Assembly (NCBI GenBank): GCA_014084085.1
Contig: NPFB01000082.1
Location: forward strand, 42,149-79,486
Direction: 5' to 3'
Length of the DNA stretch: 37,338 nt
Source: Hondaea fermentalgiana
Lineage: Eukaryota; Sar; Bigyra; Thraustochytrida; Thraustochytriidae
The position numbers and the translations under genes were made by a program. The notes under the pieces were generated by a model. That model saw nothing but the letters and a program-made list of their open reading frames with translations. It made no database searches and had not been told where the DNA came from. Positions within the stretch are counted from its first letter, which is position 1. Every line of letters starts with the position of its first letter. Positions 8,822 through 17,969 of the stretch are shown here, piece by piece.

Positions 8822-8970
8822 CTGCGCTGCGCTGGGCTGGGTCGCGCTGGCTAAATCGCGCAGCCTTGCCATTGGACGACTCGGAGAGATGCGCAGCAAG
8901 CGGCAGCGGCCAGACGGAGGTGCTGTACAAACAGACGATGACGCATGCCGTCCTCCCAAGCCTTGCTTCG

Positions 8971-9007
8971 CAGGCAAGCAGGCAGGCAGGCAGGCAGGCA
9001 AGCAGGC
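8971..9007. repeat. (CAGG)n microsatellite, copy 2
   Basis: CAGG units flanked by CAAG variants on both sides; a second array of the unit seen about 1 kb upstream. Confidence 0.9.
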
Positions 9008-9146
9008 TCCTTCGCCGCACAAGAACTACAATTTTTTCTTCTTTTCGGAGCGCGAGACTTACCGGATCCCCGTGCGCATTCTTGCCAAACCTCGAGGTAT
9101 CGAGACCCCCGTTTCGGGTCCCAGCTAGCACGTTACGGCGGGCCGC

Positions 9147-9205
9147 TCCAGGTCCGGGTCCGAGTTGGAGCCCGAGCCCGAGTCCGTGTCCGCGTCCCGG
9201 CCTCA
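9147..9205. repeat. Degenerate GTCCGG/GTCCGA hexamer array
   Basis: Imperfect six-base units of the type GTCCGN or GCCCGA run for about 58 bp. They would translate into Gly/Leu/Arg/Pro repeats on the minus strand, which explains the spurious long frames here. Confidence 0.75.
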
Positions 9206-10012
9206 CCCCGCTCCCGAACATCGTATACCCACCCGTGCAGGCAACATGCAGCCGAGCTCACGCGTGAAACCGAGGTTGCACGGGGGCGAGGCAGCCGCCA
9301 CTTACAATATAGAAAAAAAGCGAACCAAACAAAGACACGGATAGTCGTTGCGAGGACTGCTTTCTACTCGGCAGGTCCAGGCCCAGGCTGATCGTCATGA
9401 CGATCATCTTCACGACGTCAATCGATCGATCGCCATGATGCTGATCGCCATGATGCCGAGGCGACGGCGGCGGAGGAGTGGAAGAAGGAGCAGACGAGCA
9501 TGCTCTCTCTCCAAGAAGACAACGAGACTCCGCGAATGTATTGGTTGGTCGGCAAGGGCCTGTTTGCTTGGTTGATTCTCTTCGGCGCAGAGCCCGTCGC
9601 CACGAGCATCCCAGCGCAGCGTCTGCACAAATTCGCGCACGGAAGCGCGCGAGGCCCGTGCGCAGATGCGCTCTCAGCCGCACGATGCGCGCCCGCCTGC
9701 CGCGCGCGAAACCGGGGCCGAAAAGCGCGAAACGCCCACGCCTGCGTGGGTCTCCATTGTGTGGGACGGTCATCGATCGAATCACACAGTTTGTAACTCC
9801 CGATAAGGCGTCCGCCTTCCAATTGGGCTTGCACGAGAGGCGAGGGCTCTGCCTCGGAGGGACTCGCTGCGCGGCTGCGCGGCTGGAACCGTCGGAAGGG
9901 AGCGCGAAACGCCTGCGCGGGCACACGCAGGCAGGTCACCTGGGCTGCAACGCAACACAGCGGCACGATCGGCGGTGCACTGCGCCGCCGTGATTTCGTT
10001 TAGGACTTCACA

Positions 10013-10062
10013 TTTCTTTTTTTTTTTTTCTTCTTCTTCTTTCTCTTTTTTTTTGGCGCCTT
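10013..10062 (+). repeat. Poly-T / TTC tract
   Basis: A T-run followed by TTC triplets and another T-run, about 50 bp of pure pyrimidine, lies about 240 bp beyond the 3' end of the minus-strand rhodanese gene. Confidence 0.85.
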
Positions 10063-10299
10063 CGAACTTCTTTTCATTTTTGGTAAGGCTCGCAGGGGGG
10101 GGCGGGAGGCGCTGCAATGTTGAGAATGGGCCCTCGCGCTTCGCTTTGAGGCAAACCTTGCGTAGTCCGTGCTCAGCAAACATTCAGGCATATATCGAAA
10201 GGAGGGAGCAAGTAGGCTGTCTCTTTTCGGTTAGGGACTGCAACGAAGGCGACTGAGAAGTCTGCAAGAAAAGAATGAACATGGTTAGGCCTTGACCTA

Positions 10300-10986
10300 C
10301 TACTGCGAAAACCACTCAAGAGCGCTTCCCTTGTAGTTGTAGACGTTGGTAAATCCTAGGCTCGCGGCGGCTGCGGCGGCGTTGCCGGCGCGCACACCCG
10401 AGCGGCAAGTAAAGACCAAAGCGCGGCCATCACCCTCGCGCGAGGGGAGGCGCTCGCCAAATTCGTCCTCGAACTCCTCCGGGTTCATACTGAGCACGTT
10501 CACGTCCCCAAGAATGAGTCCGAGCGGGACATTGACGGCCTCAATGCCCGCATGCGCGACGGCGCCCGTCTGCGCGATCTCTTCCGGCTCCCGAACGTCA
10601 ATGACGAGCACAGTGTCATCCTCCATGCGGCGCTTGAGCTCGTCGATGCTCATGATCTCATACCCGGCGGTAGACCCCGAAAACTTGCGCGTCTGAGGTT
10701 GCGTGCGCAAGAGACGCCCGAAGACACCCCGGCACGGCATCGGCGCTTCCACGTTGACCTGCGTCGCGGTCGCCGTCGCGGCGGTCCCCGGCGTCGCCCT
10801 CGCTCCGGTTTTGCTTTCGAGCGCCGTGAAGAGCGTCCTCTGCGCCAAGACCCCGGCGGCGGGCGCCACAGTGAGCGGCCCCGCGGCTCGCACCGCCGGC
10901 GCCATCAGGCTTCCGCGCGCAGGCGCGCCCAGCGCCACGCTCGCAAGGATACCCGCTCGTTGCAGCATCTTGCCCGCGCTCACCAT
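10300..10986 (-). CDS. Mitochondrial-type single-domain rhodanese (sulfurtransferase)
   Basis: This 228-residue protein has a rhodanese domain at about 108-228. The N-terminal 105 residues are Ala/Arg/Thr-rich and poor in acidic residues, as in a mitochondrial presequence (MVSAGKMLQRAGILASVALG). The domain shows IDVREPEEIAQTG (about 129-141) and the full active-site loop C194-R-S-G-V-R199 with the persulfide-forming Cys. It ends with NYKGSALEW, typical of rhodaneses. Rhodaneses move sulfane sulfur to thiols or cyanide and may supply sulfur for Fe-S or tRNA modification; the acceptor here is unknown. The frame is open further upstream to 11424, but that part is Arg/Gly-rich without features, so I start at 10986. 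Confidence 0.88.
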   Translation of the reverse strand: MVSAGKMLQRAGILASVALGAPARGSLMAPAVRAAGPLTVAPAAGVLAQRTLFTALESKTGARATPGTAATATATQVNVEAPMPCRGVFGRLLRTQPQTRKFSGSTAGYEIMSIDELKRRMEDDTVLVIDVREPEEIAQTGAVAHAGIEAVNVPLGLILGDVNVLSMNPEEFEDEFGERLPSREGDGRALVFTCRSGVRAGNAAAAAASLGFTNVYNYKGSALEWFSQ

Positions 10987-12255
10987 CCACGCCGCCCGCC
11001 CGTCGTCCTCCCCGCGCGCGCCGGGAGGCCCGTGCCGGAGGGTCTGCTGCCGCCCCGCCTGCGCGCCCTCGCCGCTCGCTCCTGCGTGCGCGCGCGTGCG
11101 TGTGCGTGCGCGTGCTCGAAGATCGCCTCGATCTCCTTCTGCAAGCCGCTCTTCCTCGCCTTTTTCCGCGCCCTTTGCCCGGGGGACGCCCGCCGCGAGT
11201 CCCGTGCGCTTTCTTTCCTTCTTCACGGTGGCTGGGCCTGGCACGCTCCCGCTGGGACGCTCTCGCCGGGCTTGCCCGCCGGGAAATCGCGGAGCGGGTC
11301 TCTGGGTCCCGCCTTGCGACCGGCCGCCAGCAGCAGCCAGCTGGCCGCGATACCGCGACCGGCGGACGGCGAGCGAGCTGCCTGGCATCGTGATCGCGGC
11401 GGAAAAGGGTGTGTAGAATGACATGGCCCGCCCGTTCGTCGGTCATGAAGGGGCGGAGAAAAAGAGCAAGCTCGAAGAGCGTTGTTGGCAGATCAACGGC
11501 TCATGAATTGCTGCAGCCGCAGAGAGCATGCACATTGCACCGGAGAGCGCGGCACTTTACGACGTGGTCGTCGGGACGCAGGAGCCGGAGATTTAGAACA
11601 AAGGCTCGGAAACAAAGAAAATGCGTCGGTCAGCCAACATGCGCGTGGTGTGTGCATCTGTGTGAAAATCGCCATGATGACATGCGTAAAAAAGGATGGC
11701 CGGGCCGTAGCCAAGGCTGTCGTTTAGAATGCGTCACATCCAGAAAATCTGCCCACTACGACCCCCCCTGGCCTGCATCTATGAGCTGTGTCGGCCGAGC
11801 GTAAGAGCAAGCTGGCTCTGGCTAATGAGAGGGGCCCAACGTCCAATATTTTCTCAGCCACAGCCAGAAAGATTATGTGAAGACAACGTTTGCCTTGGCA
11901 CGTGCAAACATTGGGATACCGCAAGTCTTTCCTCGACATTTGTATAAAGAAAAGAAAGGGGAAAAGGCATACAAGATAAGGGGAAAAGGGAGGAACAGGA
12001 TTCGAGCAAGATTGATTCGTTCTCGTTCGTGTACGTGAGCCTATACAGGATTTGCGAACGTCGGCCGCCTCGAGGCAGAAGAAAACAAGGCCCTTTCACA
12101 CATATTGTGCGTCAGGCCTTGCCACTTTGTATGAACCTCCAATCGAGTTCTATTCAAGCATGCGTGGACGTGGGTGATCTCACGTCACGCGAGAAGCAAA
12201 ACAACAGGAGAGACAAAGAGAGCGAATCGAATAACTCCACAAGCGCTTAATGTGT
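10987..12255. other. Intergenic region, no gene seen
   Basis: These 1.27 kb hold the GC-rich promoter and leader of the rhodanese gene (about 10987-11430) and the 3' flank of the eS26 gene. The first 430 bp are strongly GC-rich with a GTGCG-type run near 11090-11115. The rest is of mixed composition with no coding motif. Frames of 70-130 codons lack any recognisable pattern. Confidence 0.55.
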
Positions 12256-13056
12256 TTACTTGCGGGCAAAGGGGCGGCGGGGGGGCGGGTCGCGGATCTT
12301 GCGCGCCTCGCGGGCACGGCCACGCACGACGCGGCGGTGGACGGCGCAGCCGACACAGTACTGCATCTTCAGGTACATCTTCGGGACCTGGTAGTTCTCG
12401 TACGCTGTATAAGGCAAAAGCAAAAAATTAATGGGTAAAGTCAGTCAGTCACTCTGATGCGCGCATGCATATTTGCATGTTTGTTTCATCCATTCATCCA
12501 TGCAAATATCAATGTCTGTCGTGCACTCGTTCGTTCGTTCGTTCAATTCGCGCGTGTATCTCCCTTTATGTGTAGACACTATCCATGCACCGCAACCGTT
12601 CACTCTCCCCTCCATTCTGTCCTCCGGCATGAAGCCACGAAAACAGGAGATGAGCGCAGGGAGAGTAAAGAAGGCTCGAACAGATGCATACGCGCAGTCG
12701 GAGAACGTCTTCATCGAGAAAAGGTAGCTACAGCAATGGCAGCACAACACATATTGACGACGAACGAGTCGACCACCACGAGACGAGACGAAATGAGACG
12801 AGACGACGACATGGCCAGAGATAATGACGATCCCAATGACGAAGATGACGGAGATGAATAAGAAAAGGACGAATCACTTACCAGATGCCTCACGGATATC
12901 ACGCATGGAGCTGCTGTCCACCATGTTGCGGACCTGGAACCGCTTGACGGCCTTGTCCTTGGGGGGGCGGCCGCCGCAGCCATCGCAGACGACCGAGACG
13001 CCCTGGGAGCCGCGGCCCTTGCGGTTGCGGCCATGGTTTCTCCGCTTGAGCACCAT
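12256..13056 (-). CDS. RPS26: Ribosomal protein eS26 (small subunit), two exons
   Basis: This is a spliced gene for a 107-residue 40S protein. Exon 1 is 13056-12882 (58 codons plus one base) and exon 2 is 12404-12256. They join in phase 1 to give ...[20 protein letters not shown]. The N-terminus ([16 protein letters not shown]), the zinc-binding pairs CDGC (C24, C27) and CVGC (C75, C78), [12 protein letters not shown] and the tail [18 protein letters not shown] all match the family. The known protein lines the mRNA exit channel of the small subunit. The 477-bp intron begins GTAAGT and ends TACAG. Length agrees with protist and fungal eS26. The exons lie in different frames, so neither is impressive alone. 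Confidence 0.95.
12405..12881 (-). other. Intron of the eS26 gene
   Basis: This 477-bp GT-AG intron has donor GTAAGT and acceptor TTATACAG on the minus strand. It contains an 11-bp perfect inverted repeat (12469-12479 with 12499-12509, 19-nt loop) about 65-105 nt before the acceptor. No box C/D or H/ACA snoRNA was convincingly seen. Confidence 0.9.
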
Positions 13057-13657
13057 CTTGCTCGCTCGCTTGCGCTCGCTCCTCGCTCCGGGTCCTCCGC
13101 TGCTCCTCGCGCGCGCGCCAACCCAACCTGCTTGCGAGACTGCCTCGCCTCGCTCGGCGCCCCTGATTTCTCCCCGTTCTTTTCCCGCCCTGCCGCCACC
13201 CACTCCCCTGCTCCCGCCGCGGGCCCGTTCTCCCTCGGCGTTCTTTCCCCCGCCAGCCCCGCCTCCTGCACCGGACCCGTGCACCGCTCCAGATCCCACC
13301 ACGATAACTGGCACCAGGTCTTGTGCGAGCGCGATACCCTAACCCTAGCCAAATGGGGGGACGCGGGAAAGAAGAGGGGAACGGAGGGAATATGAGCGTT
13401 GGGGAAGGGGGGTGCGCGAAGTGGAGGTGTGCGCCAAGGTGTGCGTCGCGGCGGGGACTGCTCGGCCCGTGGGGATGGTGTGCGAAAGGTGTGTTCGGGG
13501 ACGGGGGTCCCCGTAAAGAACTGCGAAGCTCCGAGGCAAAGAGGAGGCGGTAAAGAGCAAACGCAGGACTCGTCGCGAGGCCCACCGAGCCAACTCTCTC
13601 GCGCTCGTGCGCTCGCGTGCTCCGCTGGAGCGAGGCGCGCAGACAGGACAGGCCCGC
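13057..13657. promoter_or_regulatory. Divergent promoter region of eS26 and the ligase fusion, with telomere-like motif
   Basis: These 601 bp separate the two start codons. At 13337-13348 there are two CCCTAA-type units (CCCTAACCCTAG). In plants, telo-boxes of this kind occur in promoters of ribosomal-protein genes. The motif lies about 280 bp upstream of the eS26 ATG and about 310 bp upstream of the ligase ATG. The rest is very GC-rich, with pyrimidine-rich plus-strand sequence next to eS26. Confidence 0.5.
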
Positions 13658-16600
13658 ATGAACGGCGCGGGAGATGCCCACGTGGTGCCGGGGACGTGGT
13701 GCCTCGTGGACTACTTCAGGTCGCTGGCAGCGGTGCGAGGCGACATCCTGCAGCTTGTCCCGCGCACGGCCGCAGCGCGCGCGGCCTTTGAGGAAACGCG
13801 AGCTGCACGAACTTTGAGCGCCGACGCTGAGCCGGCGAGACGCAGCAGAGGGAAAGACACAAAGGCCTGGAAAGACGCGGTCGACGATGGCGGCGGTCTC
13901 GAGGCCCTGCCCTTCGTGCGCTTTCTATCGCATTTTCACGGTGACCAGTACGTTTTCGGGATCTTCCTCCTCCGGCTCAATTCGCATCGAATGTCACGGG
14001 AGCATTAATCTTGGTCTTGCTTCAGTCTCCATGACTGGTTCCTTTTTACCGAAATCCCTTTTACTAACGTTGACGCTTTCGCCTTCCCTTCTCTCGTCTT
14101 CTCCTCTTCTCTTTCGCTCAGCTATTCCGGTCTGTCGGACCAATGGAATACAAGCATCGTGCACTGTACAGAGATCACTGCGGACTTGCTCGTCCGCGTC
14201 ATGGGGGTAAATCCAAGTCTCGTTCAAGCGCATCCGTTCGATATCGAAGTCGAATTCGATGGTTTTTCCGTAACGTTCATTGATGCCAATCATGCCCCTG
14301 GGTCTGCAATGCTTCTTGTGCGCCGACATGCCGATCAGGAGCTTTTCCTGCATTGCGGAGACATGCGCTACGCACCACGCATGCAAGACTTTCCAGCTCT
14401 TCAGAATGTGCGCAACAAGCTCGACACGATCTTTCTCGACTCGACGTATGCAAATCCAAAGCATGTATTTCCCACTCAGCAAGAGTCCATCGCCAAAGCT
14501 GCTTCCGAAGCCAAAGCTTTTGTCGAAGCCGATCGAGACGCAAATACCCTGGTTATGGTCTCTGCGTATACCATTGGGAAAGAGCGCATCGTCTTTGGTA
14601 TTGCAGAGGCAATTGGAGCGAAAGGCGTCTATGCATCAGAGAGAAAGCGCACTGTCATGAGCTGTCTCAAGCTTCCTCCTGCACGAGCAGACTTGCTAAC
14701 CGATGATCGCACAGCGCAAGTGCACATGTGTCGAATGGGTGCGGCCGGCGACGTGTGGCCGTACTTTCAGCCGAACTTCAACGCGGTGCAGGCCTACATT
14801 GATAAGATTCGCGTCGAGACGGGCTTTCGATTTGACAGGGTCATTGCTTTTATTCCCACGGGATGGGCGGAATCCTCGAACTGGAACAAACTCAATCGCT
14901 CGCGCGTTAACGACGAAGGGAACTTTGTAGTGAATCTGATTCCCTACTCAGAGCACTCCAATTTTCCGGAGCTCACCGAGTTCGTTGGCTTTCTTAAACC
15001 GAGACGAATATCGCCGACGGTTTTTTCGAACCCGGAGCACCGCCGCAAAATCGTGCATTTATTTCGTCATCAGATCGACTCTAGCAAGGCCAAACGCAAG
15101 TTTTTTGCCGCTTTTGGCCGGGCCAAGTCAAGCGAAAGCACACCTGATGAAAGAAGCGCGGAAATTTGTATCAAGGCCCCAAAAGACGACTCTTTATCGG
15201 GCAGCGACCCTCAGGAATCTCGTCAGCAGACAGACGAGGATGATGAAGAAGTAGTTGTTGTCGAAGAATCGACACGACAGCCTCTACCCAGGTCAACGAA
15301 AAGAGAGCAATTTGTTTCGGAAGTGCAGCAACGACACTCCCCAGCATGGAACTGCCCGGCATGTACCTTTCTCAACGCAGATAATGCGAGATCAGCATGT
15401 GAAATGTGCGGAACACTGAATCCTATCACCACCGCGCATGCCGCCAAGAAGCAACGAGAGGGCCAGACGGCTGATCGGAAATCCCGCAAGACGCAGTCGC
15501 CGCCTCAGAAAAAGAAAGCCAAGCCACCAAATACGTCAAAGGGGACGCTCTTCGGCTTCAACTTTGCAGGAAACAAAGGGTCTACGAAAACTTCCACAGT
15601 CACTTCGAACACAGAAGCCAAAGAGGACGACACTTCGATGCATGAAAGCGCAGTCGCATTGCAGGGCAAGGCTACGAAACCGGCAAATGTCAAAGTGTCT
15701 CCCGACTCGTCGAGTCGACCACCAGAGACGGATAAAGCAGAACCGTCAAGGGCCTTGGGCAAGGTCGAATCGAGCCTTTCGTCTTCTACTTCCTCGGCAA
15801 CATTGCGAAAGTCTGGCGGCCCTGATAGTGATGCGTCAAAGCTGTCGACTCAGGTTGAGGCAAGCGTGCCTGATCTTACCTTGAGCGAGGACTCGTTCAC
15901 TCCCTCGGGCCCTCGTCAAGGCTCGATCCCATTCGGTGTCCTCGTGGAAGCGTTACGTCTCACGTCAGAGACGACCAAACGACTCAAGAAGCACACTGTG
16001 CTTGTCAACGCCTTCCGCTGCGGTCTCTGGGCCTCCCAGGACACGGAAACGCTTGTCAAGATGCTCTCCCTTGCAATGGGGCGCATCGCTAACGAGTATG
16101 AGGGAATCGAGCTGTCTGTGGGTGGAAGTATCGTCTCGGATGCCGTGCGAAAGGCTACCGGAACAACTTCGGCGGAAATGAGCAAACTCTACAAGGAGAC
16201 TGGCGACCTCGGCGACGTGGCCTTCATGTGCAAGACGAGTCAACGAACCCTCTTTGGACGCAAGCCAACCCCGCTGACAGTGACCACCGTGTTTGACACC
16301 CTTCATAAAATTAGCAAAGAGTCAGGCGCAGGATCGAAAAAGCGACGCACAGACTGGGTCTTGAAGCTTCTCAGACAATGTGTTGGTGAAGAGACCCGTT
16401 TTCTCGTTCGCATGCTCATTCGAAATCTTCGCGTCGGCGCGAGCGAGGCCTCGATTCTCGATGCCTTTGCCGAGGCCTCGCTGCGAGACCGTTCCGAAGA
16501 GGTCAGTGCCGAGGCTCTGGGAAGGTCGCGGACAGCCTTCAACTGCGCGCCTGACATGTCTCGTTTCGTCAGCGGCCTTGTGCGCGGAGGCATCAGAGGT

Positions 16601-17911
16601 CTTGAGGAAGCTTGCACAATGACGCCAGGTATTCCTGTAAGACCCATGCTCGCCAATGTCTGTCATGGCGTTGAAGAGTTCATGGACGCTTTTGAAGGTC
16701 GCGGGGCATTTACTTGCGAGTACAAGTATGACGGCCAACGCATCCAGGTCCATGCAGATAGCCAAGGGGAGCTACGCATCTACAGTCGGCACTGTCGCGA
16801 CTGCACGAGTGGATTTCCTGAAGTCGCGGGCATAATGCGCGACGCTCAAAAGGAGAAGAACGGAAAATCTTTCATCCTTGATGCTGAAGTGGTTGCGGTA
16901 GACCGGTCATCAGATACGCCGAAGATCTTGCCATTTCAAACGCTGAGCACGCGGACCCGCAAAAATGAACAGGGCGTCGAGATAGACGCCAAGGTCTCCG
17001 TTTGCGTGTTTGCTTTTGATCTCATTGCCTACGATGGCGAGCCTCTCCTGCAAGAGACCTTGCGGAAGCGTCGGGCCAAACTCGCGGACGTTTTCGATTC
17101 GCTGCCGGGGCGCTTTGGGCTCGTCAGTTCCCAGGACTTTGACCCCGTTGGGGCCGAGAATCGCGATCGGGAGGTGGAGGCAATGACAACGCTCATGCAA
17201 CAGGCTTTGCACGCCAGCTGTGAAGGCTTGATGGCCAAGCTTCTCGATGATCCAGGCGCTACGTACCAACCCAATTACCGCAGTAGTGTTTGGCTCAAGT
17301 TGAAGCAAGACTATATTCTGGACCAGGGCGTAAGTGATCAGCTCGTCGGTGGTGGCCTTGCTGACACTCTTGACCTCGTCCCGATCGGGGCATGGCATGG
17401 AAATGGCCGCAAAGCCAAGTGGTGGTCGCCATTTTTACTTGCCTGCTGGGATCCCGAAGAAGAAGTCTTTCGGGCAGTGTGCAAGGTCATGTCAGGATTC
17501 ACGGATGCATTCTACGAGTCGCAAAATGAGTTCTATGCGGGGTCCGGTGTCCCACTGGGCACAAATGTAGAACATGACGATGACGGCGATGAGGAGCACG
17601 AAGATGGAGACGGTGATGGTGTCGAGGCGCGCACGCTTATGCAAAAGCCAATTGACTTTGACGCCGAGCACCGTCCAAGCGCATGGTTCCGTGCGTGTCA
17701 GGTCTGGGAAATTCGAGGCGCCGAACTCACGCTTTCCGAGAATGCGACTGCGGCACGTGGCCTTGTCCCCGACGGAAATGGCGACGTGCACCCGCGTGGC
17801 CTCTCCGTGCGCTTTCCCCGCTTTATTCGCGTCCGCGAGGACAAGCGCCCAGAGGATGCAACGACGCCGGCGCAGCTCGTTGACATGTTTCTGAAACAAA
17901 CCCGGCGATAA
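13658..17911 (+). CDS. LIG6: SNM1/beta-CASP nuclease - RanBP2 finger - ATP-dependent DNA ligase fusion (LIG6 type)
   Basis: This spliced gene encodes 1359 residues. Exon 1 is 13658-13947 and exon 2 is 14122-17911. Joining restores the metallo-beta-lactamase motif HFHGDH (residues 92-97), whose last His codon is split. The nuclease part (about 1-430) shows DANHAPGS, GDMRY, LDSTYANP, YTIGKERI and PYSEHSNF, as in SNM1/Artemis. A low-complexity linker holds a RanBP2-type finger (W506, C508, C511, C523, C526). The ligase part has its DNA-binding domain from about 701, nucleotidyl-accepting K965 in YKYDGQR, ILDAEVVAVD, EGLMAKLL and WLKLKQDY (about 1154), then an OB-fold. The architecture matches plant DNA ligase 6, implying end-processing plus nick sealing in repair. 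The activity here is untested. Confidence 0.93.
13948..14121 (+). other. Intron of the SNM1-ligase gene
   Basis: This 174-bp intron has donor GTACGT and a pyrimidine-rich 3' end finishing CGCTCAG. It splits a His codon (CA/C). Without splicing the frame would read Gln instead of the catalytic His and soon terminate, so removal is needed for a functional nuclease domain. Confidence 0.9.
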
Positions 17912-17969
17912 CAAAATCAATCGGCCTACTGCAAAAAAAAAGCAAGGTCAGATTATCCATTATTTACTG

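Larger units (their letters stand above)
7131..10299. other. 3.2-kb gene-poor stretch rich in simple repeats
   Basis: I see no credible gene between the zinc-knuckle start codon and the rhodanese stop. Open frames up to 222 codons exist on both strands. They are Arg/Ser/Pro-rich, made largely of translated repeats, and carry no domain pattern. At least nine simple-repeat tracts of different types are packed here. A TATAAAAG box occurs at about 8589 on the plus strand, followed by CT/CA repeats. No tRNA or snRNA was recognised. A non-coding transcript is possible but unsupported. Confidence 0.55.

Noticed and set aside
7922..9007. CRISPR-like repeat array
   Set aside because: The repeats are four-base microsatellites without spacers, and the genome is eukaryotic.
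9258..9926. 222-codon minus-strand frame in the repeat island
   Set aside because: Low-complexity, translated microsatellite at one end, no motif and no plausible splice partner.
10552..11421. 289-codon plus-strand frame opposite the rhodanese gene
   Set aside because: Antisense shadow of a gene with clear active-site motif; Arg-rich without pattern.
11409..11804. 131-codon plus-strand frame between rhodanese and eS26
   Set aside because: No homology-like pattern, mixed composition, no supporting splice or start context.
13337..13348. Chromosome end or internal telomere array
   Set aside because: Only two units are present and genes continue on both sides; a promoter motif is the simpler reading.
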